This document shows positions 11,301 through 23,300 of a stretch of DNA of 64,000 nucleotides, piece after piece (position 1 is the stretch's first letter; each line of letters starts with the position of its first letter). The notes beneath the pieces are model-generated. The model saw only the letters and a list, made by a program, of their open reading frames with translations, did no database searches and was not told where the DNA came from. The stretch comes from Liolophura sinensis (lineage: Eukaryota; Mollusca; Polyplacophora; Chitonida; Chitonidae). The stretch lies in contig NC_088297.1 of NCBI RefSeq assembly GCF_032854445.1, forward strand, positions 13,187,039-13,251,038. Reading direction: 5' to 3'. A program made the translations under genes and the position numbers.

Positions 11301-14300
11301 ATTTATATAACACTGTTTAGAGCAGTCCTGACTATGATTATAGTCAGTAAATGTCGTTTGGTATTGAAGTGTCTTAGCTGACTTTAATTGGGGCACCTCT
11401 AAAGAATGAGTAAGACTATAGGCGGGTAGGAGTTGATTATACATGTGACATGCATGTCAGATATTGTAGAGAGGAAAGACTGAAACAGCTTTAAAATTTG
11501 GAGAAAAACACACAAAAAATAATCATTACATTAACAGGTAAAACCTAAATTAATGAATTAAGAAAAAAGTGTCAATTCAAAAAACATACCTGCATCCTTT
11601 TCCTGTTTTTCATTTTAACAGACAGGTTTAATGTTAATTGAGAATACTTGCTTTCTAACAGTATGCCTGATTTGCATATCAGTGTTTATTAGGAACATAG
11701 GTCGGTGGTTTGTTCCAAGCACTACGGTTTCCTCCACTTAATAAAAAGTGAGCTGCATCATATAAGCTGATCAAATAAGCGTTCATCAGCTTATGATGAA
11801 AGCTGATGAATGAAATAAATAAAACATACACTAAAAAGTGTACGTTTATTTTTATGTCACACAAAAACATGCCTGAAAAAAGTTTTTATATTGCCATTAA
11901 ATAAATAAAACATACACTAAAAAGCACTAAAGCCATTATTTCCTCATTGGTGTTAACAGAAACTGCTGAACGCTCTCCAGGACCATGTGGCATACAGCAC
12001 ACACTACACCTGTCAAGGCGGAGACTTCATTGATGATGACAAGGAGGATGACCAACCAGCAGCCAGCTCCATGTTTGATGCACTGCAGGTAGGCGGAGTC
12101 TTTTTTGATTGATTGGTAATACTCAGCCTTCAATTGGTATCACACACATTAATTGAAACCAGTTTTTGTAATTGATACATGTGTTAAGGCCTCTCATTAC
12201 ATTACATGTATTCTATGTACTAGTGACATAAAGATATAGCAATATCACAATTTGTTAGGAAAAACGTCAAAAATGATACTTGTTTCTGCCTTGCTTGGTG
12301 CTCAGCTCTGAGGTGAGAGCAAGGAAACAGGACTGGTTGGCCAGGTATCAGTATAACTTGATTGGGTGGGGTGCCATGTCTGGTGTCTCCAGCATGATAC
12401 TTTTAGTGGCAGTAGCACTTTTGGAGGCTTGAACTCGCCCTATCACACATCTAATCACTCCTCGCTGTTATATGACTGAAAAGTGGTTGAATACGTTGTG
12501 AAACACAATGCATGCAGATGTCGCAGGTGGGTGGGGCCTTGGTTAGTGCGCTAGCGCAGCGTAATGACCCAGGAGCCTCTCACCAATGCGGGCGCTGTGA
12601 GTTCAAGTCCAGCTCATGCTGGCTTCCTGTCTGGCCATATGTGGGACGGTTCCCTGCAGGCTCTGCCCAGCTTCTTCCCACCATAATGCTGGCTGCCGTC
12701 GTATAAGTGAAATATTCTTGAGAACTGCGTAAAACACCAGTAAATAAATAAATAAATCTCAGATTGGTGTTGATGGTTGGCTTTTGAATTTTAGTCTGAG
12801 CTGTACTGTACATATATACTGTATATACACACTGTACATGGGCCCTGTACATACACACAGTGTTAAGGATACTTAAGAGGTTTTTGGGGGAAGTTTGATT
12901 AATTTCTAGAAACCTTGTGTTCCACTAATTAGTTTAACGTAATACACCTCAATACCTTTGAGTTGTAGCATATTTCATATTTGAGGTGTATCTGAGGTAT
13001 AGCTGAGGTATACTTCACTTGTACTCGAGGTGTGTATGAGGTACTGCCAAATGTGCAAATTAGTACCTTAAGAACACATCAATTACACCGCAATTCAGGA
13101 GTACCGTGGTAGATAACAAATAGGATGCCTGAGGTGTACCAGAGGTATAGGGGAGGTATACTTTAAGGCAAGGTGTTTGTACCTGAGTGGACCTTGCATT
13201 TAAGCACACCTTTTTTGACTGCTGTTTTGGTAGAAAACAATCTCAGAATACTTAGCACGTATATCATATATACTTAGCATATATCATATATACTTAGCAT
13301 ATCACGATGAACTTCTCTAGGTAGTAGTCTTGTTTAAAGGAGAAGAAAACATAAAAATGATGTCAAAATCAGATGAAAGAGCCTCAAGACTTATTTGCAA
13401 ATATGATCTTTAATATTTTTTTGGATTTTTTTTTCAAGAGAAAACTGTGTATGAAAATATTATTGTATGGCGGGTATTTATCATTTTTGCATAATAATTT
13501 TCTAAATAAAGATGTAATACTTGTTTAATAAATTTATTTGTTTAATAAATTTATTTGAATGTAAATTTGTTGTTTATATTGAAACATTTAACCTAAATTA
13601 TGACAATATTTATGAACATATTAAAAATAAAAATATGATCCAAATTGAGGTTTAATACATTTGTTACCTGAAAAGAACAAATTCTAGTGCAAAAATATTT
13701 ATTAAACCTGTGTTACATCCTCATTTATTACATTATTAAACAAAGACTATAAATACCAAAAGGTGGTCCCAAATGTCCACCATACAAAAATTATTTTCAA
13801 GTGACTTTTTCTCCTTAGGGAAAAATTGGAAAAAATATTGAAGACCACATTTAGGGAATAACTTTTCACAGTGTTTCATCTGAACTTTATGTCATTTTTA
13901 TCTTTTCTCCACCTTCAAGGGTCAGCTGGTAACAACAACAGGGGATTATTGGGAAGTTCTTTGTTCTTTGAGTTACATTATTTGAATTTCTTATCCCAGA
14001 TCAGCATCACCTCGCAAACTATTCCTAAAACAAAAATTTGAAGTCTCTGCTTGGTTCTCAGAGTATGGTCATAGGCCAAATACTGGTGAACACAATGTCA
14101 GTATCCTGTGATTGCATGATGTCTTCTGCATGGCATTCCAGTGAGGCAGCACTATATATATACATATACATATATGTGTGTGTGTTTGCTTTGGAATCAG
14201 CCTTCTATTAAGGAAAAAATTATGTATTACTGTAATTCTTCAACCTTTTTGCATGTTTGCAAGGTGTTTAATCAAGGATATTCTGAAGGCATTATTCTGT

Positions 14301-17300
14301 GTAGACTTATAAAATTATACTTTGGTGATTTTTCAGACGGCCCGTGCTCATCATGAGGTCCTTGAGAAGGAAGTCGCTCAAATGGCTGTCCTCTTCAACA
14401 GTTTTCATGACGAAAAGCAGTTGTCAAAGCCAGGTAGGATAAACTAATTCTGTTTGTTTTGGAAAATTGTTTTGTTTGTTTTGGAAACACGTTTGTTTGT
14501 TTTGGAAACGTGTTTTGTTTGTTTTGGAAACACGTTTGTTTGTTTTGGAAACTTGTTTTGTTTGTTTCTACCCATCCAGATTCTCGTTGGCCAGCAGATC
14601 TTATACGAATCGAATTCAAATGTAGTGCTGCTTTGTGGTTTGAGAGTCTTGTTAGCTAAGCCTTGTTTTCGTGAATTCCAATGAACGAAATAAGCCCTTA
14701 TGAACTACCATGACAACAGCAGTTGGTGAAGGTTTTAAAGTGTGACAGTTTTTCTCAGCATATAGCCATGTAATCAAAATTGTTCGGTTTCATACATATT
14801 TATATTGTCTGGAAGAAACGCCATTCTTTAGAACATTTTTACCATCACACAGCACCATACTGCAGAGCATCTTACTTCACAACATCACACTCCAATCTGT
14901 ACAACTTTTTATGCACGTTATTGCAGGCTTTCGGGGGCCTCCGTGGCTCAGTCGGTTAAAGCGCTAGCGCAGCGTAATGACCCAGGAGTCTCTCACCAAT
15001 GCGGTCGCTGTGAGTTCAAGTCCAGCTCATGCTGACGGCCGTACGTGAGAAGGTCTGCCAGCAACCTGCGGATGGTCGTGGGTTTCCCCCGGGCTCTGCC
15101 TGGTTTCCACCCACCATAATGCTGGCCGCCGTCGTATAAGTGAAATATTCTTGAGTACGGCGTAAAACACCAATTTCTGCTACACTAAGAAAGAACAAGA
15201 AAGACCAAGAAAGACCAACATATTTAAAATACAAAGTGAAAGGTTTTGAATACAGATGTGTTAAGAAATATAGTCATGATTGTACTACATTGTCCACATG
15301 TCATACTACATTGTTTTTATATTATGCTGCATTATTCTCATATAGTTTTGTACCACATTGTTCATAATTTGTACTACATTGTTTACACATGTATATTGAA
15401 GTACATTATTCATATATTGTGTTACATTATTTATATGCTGTACTGCCTTATTCATATGTTGTACTACCTTATTCATTTATTGTACTACATTGTTGATGTA
15501 TTGTTGTACATTACATATTGTCTGCAATGTTGATGTTCTACCTTATGCAGGTATTGTACTCTATTGTTCATATATTGTACCATACATCATATGTACCATC
15601 TATTCTACAGCATTTGTTATGTACATGTAGGTTACTACCTTATTCGTATATTCATCTGCATTCTTTATATATTGTACTACATTATTCATATATTTATTTA
15701 TTTATTTGATTGGTGTTTTACGCCGTACTCAAGAATATTTCACTTATACGATGGCGGCCAGCATTATGGTGGAAGGAAACTGGGCAGAGCCCGGGGGAAA
15801 CCCACGACCATGTGCAGGTTTCTGACAGATATTCCCACAAGCGGCCAGCATGAGCTGGACTTGAACTCACAGCAACTGCATTGGTGAGAGACTCTTGGGT
15901 CATTACGCTGTGCTAGCGCGCTAACCGACTGAGCCACGGAGGCCCCTCATTATTCATATATTGTACTGCATTATTCATATATTCTACAGCATTCTTTATA
16001 TATTGTACTGCATTATTCATATATTCTACAGCATTCTTTATATATTGTACTGCATTATTCATATATTCTACAGCATTCTTTATATATTGTACTGCATTAT
16101 TCATATATTCTACAGCATTCTTTATATATTGTACTGCATTATTCATATATTCTACAGCATTCTTTATATATTGTACTGCCTTATTAAATTTGATTTTACT
16201 AGATTGTTCTGCCGCTGTAATGATAAATTGTACTCCACTGTTCACAGCTAATCTACAGGCCATCAGCCAGAGGATGCTTCTTGTTCTCCAGTGCTCACGA
16301 GAAACCAGTCACTCTCTCTCCAACTGCCTTAGTACCTTTACCCATCAAGAAGAGGTAAGATAGCATCATTAACATTATTAACATGTGTATGTATGGTTTA
16401 GGGTTCAACCCCTAACCAGCCGTCTTATTACCTTGACCTGTGAAGAAGAGGTAAGATTAACATCTCTCTCTCTCCAGCTGCCTTAGTACCTTTACCCATC
16501 AAGAAGAGGTAAGATAGCATCATAAACATGTGTATGTATGGTTTAGGGTTCAACCCCTAACCAGCCGTCTTATTACCTTTACCTGTGAAGAAGAGGTAAG
16601 ATTAACATCTCTCTCTCTCCAGCTGCCTTAGTACCTTTACCCATCAAGAAGAGGTAAGATAGCATCATTAACATCATTAACATGTGTATGTATGGTTTAG
16701 GGTTCAACCCCTAACCAGCCGTCTTATTACCTTTACCTGTGAAGAAGAGGTAAGATTAACATCGTTAACATGTGTACATGTATATGGGGTATGGGGTTCA
16801 AATCCTCCATTTTAGTCCATTTTTCTCCAGCTGCGTTATTACCTTTACCTATCAAGAAGAGGTTGCACAGATTAGCATTATTTTCATGTGTGCACAGGGT
16901 TTACGGTTCAAATCCTGAAGAGCCCCATTCTTTATGGAAGAGACAGCAGATGCCTCAACCATATAGTCATTTTTATTTTATGGTTAATCTTGTCATATGA
17001 GATATAGAAGTATTATGTTAAAGCCCTTTTCATGGAACTAACGAGCTAATTTTATCTAAATTCATCTTGACGCTTCATGACATGCATGTTTGTTAGTTGA
17101 TCAGCTTTTGGGTTTTGTAATTCGTCCTATAGGTTGTCCACTCTTCTGTTTTTGTTTTTGTTTTTTTTTTTGTTTTTTTATGTCTGTGGCATATAATAGC
17201 AGGGTGGGATATAGCGATCAGCTACATCTGTCTGTCTATCGTTTTTTCTTATCAGCGCAGCTCCTACATTTTTCAACAGACTTTTATGAAATTTGGCAAG

Positions 17301-20300
17301 CCTGCTGGAGAGACTATGTTCATGTTGTTCATTGGATCAATTCTGTGAATTTGCTCTGCAAGTTACCGCCGTTTAAAGATAGAATTTGGACTTAAAGGAA
17401 ACGGAACCTAATGACAACCAAAGCTTTTCTGAGGATATCTGTGAAATCTGGCAGATGTATTGAGGACAATACAACATGTAGATATGAACATGGGTTTTCT
17501 TGTTTACATCCAGTAAATGATTTTCCACCATTCGGATATAGAATTTTGACTTTGGAGACAGTGTGTAGACGTATGTGAGATGTTTTGGTTCCGTTGACAA
17601 TACCGGCGAACACTGGTCTTTTTACTGCTAGGAGTTAGACTTAGCTAGTAGAAGAAAGTTCAGCTTTTTTAAAGATTTTGTTCCCTGGATTTACTAGGTG
17701 TGGATGGATGGAATAAACCACTCTTTTGATGGCTCCTTGAACAGTATTTCTGTATAGACCTTTCCGAACTGTCAATCAAGAACACGCAATGAATCATAAG
17801 CAGTATTGCTGCAAATAGATCAACCGGATGTCCCATACATTGATTACAAATGCTCAGTCTTTCTGTGACGTCATGATTTCACATGCAATTGACCAATCAT
17901 AAACAGTATTGTAGCAAATAGGTCAACTGGATGTCCCACTCATTGGTTACAAATGTTCAGTCTTTCTGTGACGTCATGATTTCACATGCAATTGACCAAT
18001 CATAAACAGTATTGTAGCAAATAGGTCAACTGGATGTCCCAACACAATGATTACAATGTTCAGTCTTTCTGTGATGTCATGATGTCACATGCAATTGACC
18101 AATCATAAGCAGTATTGTAGCAAAAAGGTCAACCGGATGTCCCAATACAATGATTACAAATGTTCAGTCTTTCTGTGACGTCGTGATGTCACACACAATT
18201 GACCAATCATAAGCAGTATTGTAGCAAATAGGTCAACTGGATGTCCCAATACAATGATTAGAAATGTTCAGTCTTTCTGTGATGTCCTGATGTCACAGTT
18301 ACTTTCATAAGAAATGGAATGAAAAGTAATGTTGTCATGAGAAGGGATGGTGGGGACATTGGACGTGCTGGATCCATCCGCTGGGGGCAGCTTTAATCAG
18401 ATGCAGTTTGAAGTCCGTTGACAAGGGCCTTAACATAAGATTATCTTACTAAGAATACTGTCGCATAAGCCATATAACCCCATTGGACTTCTTGTTGTAG
18501 AACAGTAGAGGTATGTTTCTGTAACTACCTTAAATGACCACAAATTTCATCCGTGCCTAACTTCCCCATTTGGCCTGATCCTGAGAGTTGTATTGACTTT
18601 AGAAAAGTATTTTGAGGTTTGCTTGGAACATGGGATGATATTTCACTGGAAAATTTTCAGCACCAAAATAATATTTAGTGACATTTATTTGCCTCTAAAA
18701 ATGCACTTTTGTGGACAAAATGGTAGGTCATTTAAAGTATTTGGTAAATGATAGACAGGTGAATTTTCAAGTTCAAAAACTATAAAATTATTGCTGAGTA
18801 CAGTTTGTTGTAATGTTTCGGGTACACATGTTTTGACTGCATTCAGGAAGGAGGTTGCCGTGGAATAGAATGGAAATGTATTAATATGAAGTAAGTCTTT
18901 GTTATATGGGGTTATAATTTTCAATTATTCGTACAGCATATAACAACATTACAATAGAATGAACTTTACAGTTTAGTGTCACAGCGCTCTAGTGTCACAG
19001 CCCTCTAGTTGTCACAGCATTCTAGTATCACAGCACTCTAGTGTCACAGCACTTTAGTGTCACAGCGCTCTAGTGTTCTAGTGTCACAGCGTTCTAGTGT
19101 CTCAGCGCTCTAGTGTCACAACATTCTAGTGTCACAACACTCTAATGTCACAGCGCTCATATGTCACAACGTTCTAGTGTCACAATGCTCTAGTGTCACA
19201 ATGTTCTAGTGTCACAGCGTTTTCAACGTCACAGCGTCTGAAAGACGATCATGAAGTTTAACAATTGTTTACCAATTGTGTTCACAGTTGTATGCCAATT
19301 GTGTTTACATTTGTATGTCAGTTGTGTGTATAAGTGTATACAAATTGTGTTTACACACCTGTATATAACACTTGTGTTTACAGGTGTATACCAGTTGTAT
19401 TTCCAGGTGTATACCATTTGTGTTTTTATAGGTGTATACCAATTGTTTCCAGGTGTATGCCAATTATGTTTACAGGTGTATGCCAATTGTGTTTTTACAG
19501 TAGTATACCAATTGCTTTTACAAGAGTTTACCAGTTGTGCTTACAGGTGTATACTGATTGTGTTTACAGGTGTATATTGATTGTGTTCACAGGTTTACAC
19601 AGTTGGTATACTATAAAGTAAAACCTTGTCTGAGACATTTTTCTGTTGAACACAAATTTGGTGTTGCCCATTCTTCCACTTAAGACTTCAGACAGATGCC
19701 TGATTATTTCCACATCTTACATTTATATTGTGGGAAGGTCTGGCATCAACCTGCAGATGGTCGTGGGTTTCCCCCCGGGCTCTGCTCGGTTTCCTCCCAC
19801 CATAATGCTGGTCGCCGTTGTATAAGCGAAATATTCTTGAGTACGATGTAAAACACCAATCAAATTTTATTTATTTATTTATTATGCCGTACTCAAAAAT
19901 ATTTCACTTATACGATGCCGACCAGCATTATGGTGGAAGGAAACCGGGCATAGCCCGGTGAAAAGCCATGACCATCCGCAGGTTGCTGAGAGACCTTCCC
20001 ACGTACGCCAATCAAATAAATGAATACATTTATATTAATTGAGATTTGTCTGCCTGTCAGTCTGTCCATCTGTCTGGGGCACATGTGATATCGCCTCTTT
20101 ATATTGTAAGTTTGATTATTTAGACAATAGAGAGGTTAAGATAATCATCAACGAGATAGGTGTATGACTTGATAGAGCGAGCCAGGCGATCTTGTGTCGT
20201 TGTGATGGCTACGATTTACACCAGTTGCTCCCACCAACTAAATAAGACCAATGCTATATTTTCATGAAGTCACTGATGATATGTACCAAGAATAATGCCT

Positions 20301-23300
20301 AGCACGACGCTGTTTACATCTTTACATCATGGAGTCAGAGAGCTTGGAAACTGTGGCATGCAGGCCTACGCACACTGCCGTGCATATGCATAAAATACAT
20401 GGCCTTGACAAATTACGTTTTCTCGGCTTAGTTTTTAAATTTGGTAAATAAAGCTTGATGCATAAGATAGACTAACGCTTCACGGGTAAGTTGATTTTCC
20501 TTTCCATTTCACATTGAAACAGATTAAACCTCTAAATATAGACTCGGAAATGTATTACGACAAAGAACCGCTCAGCTGAAAAAAAACGGGTTGACCTAGA
20601 TTTGCCAAGCTTGACATCATTGTTGTGAAATGACGCTAGTTTTGAAAAACATATAATTTTGCAGGAAAACTATAAACCCTGACCTGAGAAAGTGGGTCAA
20701 AAATCATATTTTCCGTTATGTTTGTAATAAACATGCATATAAAAGACCCACAGCAATGGAGAGTAAAACGAGGGGAGTGACAACAGTGTGATAGTTGGCA
20801 AATTTCACACATAACAGGTAATCTGGTTTCTTGTCAGTTTACCAAAGTTAGGGTTTACCCTAAATGACCATAAATTTTGCTCATCATCATCTGACTAACT
20901 TGCTCATTTTTCCTGATTCTGAGAATTCTTTGGATTTTAGAAAGGTGTTTAGAGGTTTGTAAAATTGGAAGTTTCAGCACCGACGTTTTGTAACATTTAT
21001 TTACCTCTGAAAATGTACTTTTGTGGACGAAATTTTAGATCATTTAGGGTAATTTTAACTGTCCCTGTCAGTTTATTAAACGTCATTAGCATTATATAAA
21101 ATCAACAAACAAATCAAAACTAAATTATCCTCTCAACCTTACATCTTTATTGGGTGTATACCTACATTTTAACTGATAATATTGTTAGATTTAAATCTTA
21201 GGATAACTATGGTACAAATTTTTTCTTTGTCGCCCTTATGAACGATGTACTATTTGTTGATGGTACATGCTAAATTGGACATGGTCTTCATTTTCATTAA
21301 GTAATATCAGTCAACTTGTGTGTTTAATACTGCACATTATTTATTGTGAGCAAGGTCAGCTGCTGACCCTGTGATATAATCGCCATGGTAACAAAAGCAA
21401 ATTACATCCTGAAAAAAAAACACAAACTTGTTTTTCATTGCCTTAGGGTGTATATAAAATCACATAAAAGAGATATGTTATAACTTAAGAAGATGAGGTC
21501 AAAAATATCGCGAAAAGCCTCAAGGTTTAAATATTTTGAAGATTCATGAGATTTGTTTGTACAGGGGATATTGACCCAGCTGTTGTTATCAGCTATCATG
21601 CTGTATTGCTAGGCTGTAAGCCTTAGTCGTGCAGTTGTCATCGTCGTAACATATGGTGTGGTTTGTTAGCTTATTGGCCTCGACTTCACAGTGCCACTGA
21701 GAAGGTGACGGCAGAATTACGCAGTCCCGTTTCCTTGTAGAATTTCCTGTCTGTATTTTTACGTGGCAGGCACTAAGGCTTTACATGGGGATGCACAAAG
21801 GTATGTGTTAATATGCACCAGCTGTGTTTTCTAGCTATATCCATTATCACTCACTCACACAGTCAAGTGTAGACCTAAATATAGCCGGCTGTTGCTATGG
21901 GTTGTGCAAAGATCTGGTGTTTATTCTGACACTAAGAATACTGTCGCCATGTGGAATGTGATTTTTTGTTATGACGCATGCGACGTTAAAATGACGATAA
22001 GTTTAAGATATGTTTTTGTTTTATTCATATATGTATATTTTTTTTTTTAAAATTATATATAATTACGCATTATTTAATATACCTGTAAGACTTAATAGTG
22101 TATTCACGAGGTCCCATGTTAATAGCCTTTATAGACCTAGTTGCACAGTATTTTAGTCCTACCTAGGTAACAACAACAACAAAGGTAAGAAAACAGTCAT
22201 TGGCTGATGTGGCCAACTGTATGATAATTCCATGTGTGGTTATGTACTGTAATTCTAAAAGCTTTTTGCATTATTTAGAAGGTGTTTATTCAAGCATATT
22301 CTGAAGGCATTACTCTGTTTTGACTGATAAAACTATGCTCTTTGTGAAGCCCTGAATCTGGCTAATTCAACCAATGTAGTTTTTTTTCCAATACCACATT
22401 AAAAAGTTACATATGTCGCACTGAAACTCGCTCTTTCATGTGCGGAAAAGTTGAGGAATTAGGGTATGTCTTTTTACCGTTTCATTGTACTTAGAAAAAT
22501 ATGTAGCTCATCTTCATCCAGGATGTACAGTATTGTGTATTGAGTGCTCAGTCATGAACATTGTTTGCCTATAGTCTATTTATAGAACATAGGCTATATT
22601 ATAGGCTTACAGAATAAGTGTGGGGCTGATGTGCTGGTATGACAGGTTGAGAGCAAATTATAGATTCAGATTTAAATCTCGTCTGTTTTAATTGCTATAT
22701 AGGAAGGGGTTAAGATCTTTCATCACAAGGGCCAGAGCTGTGTCAGTAGATGGAAAGAAAGAGAAATTAAAATTTTATGAAACTTGATGAAGTCCACATT
22801 TACTGTTATTCTTCGACTTTTTGACTTGTTTGCGAGGTGTTTGTTCAAGCATATTCTCAATGCTGTGTACACTGATAAAATTATACTTTTTGTTAAACCC
22901 AGAAATTGGTCAATTCAACCAATGTAGTTTTGTCTCCAAAATGTAATTACAAATGTGCATAAATCGCACTGAAAGCCGCTCTTTCATGAGCAAAAAAGTT
23001 TTTGTTGTAAGGATGTGTGTTCATGTGTGTTGGTCATGTTGATGAACCCGCATTTCTAATAATGTTCGCTAAAAACCACTTGTCTTCAACCAAGATGGCG
23101 TGTGTTATAACATGTGTATCAGTAATGTATCACACATGGGGAAGTTTATCATTATCTTACCAAACCTCTAGCAGGCTATGAACTCTTTAAGCACATATGA
23201 CGACGGAAAGGAATTTAAATTGAGAAAATAGATCTCGTGTAAGCATTCAAATGTAGATCAGAAGTAGGGCTTATTACCTTATCAACATGCAAATAGACAC

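Noticed and set aside
12512-12545. Copy of the 12088 donor region ('gcaggtaggcggag' compared with 'gcaggtgggtggggcc')
   Set aside because: The match is short and the second lies at a SINE-B to SINE-A junction, so I did not count it as a further exon-tail duplication.
14934-15010. tRNA gene suggested by box A and box B-like segments
   Set aside because: The cloverleaf is degenerate and followed by the SINE-A body. The same head recurs in many copies.
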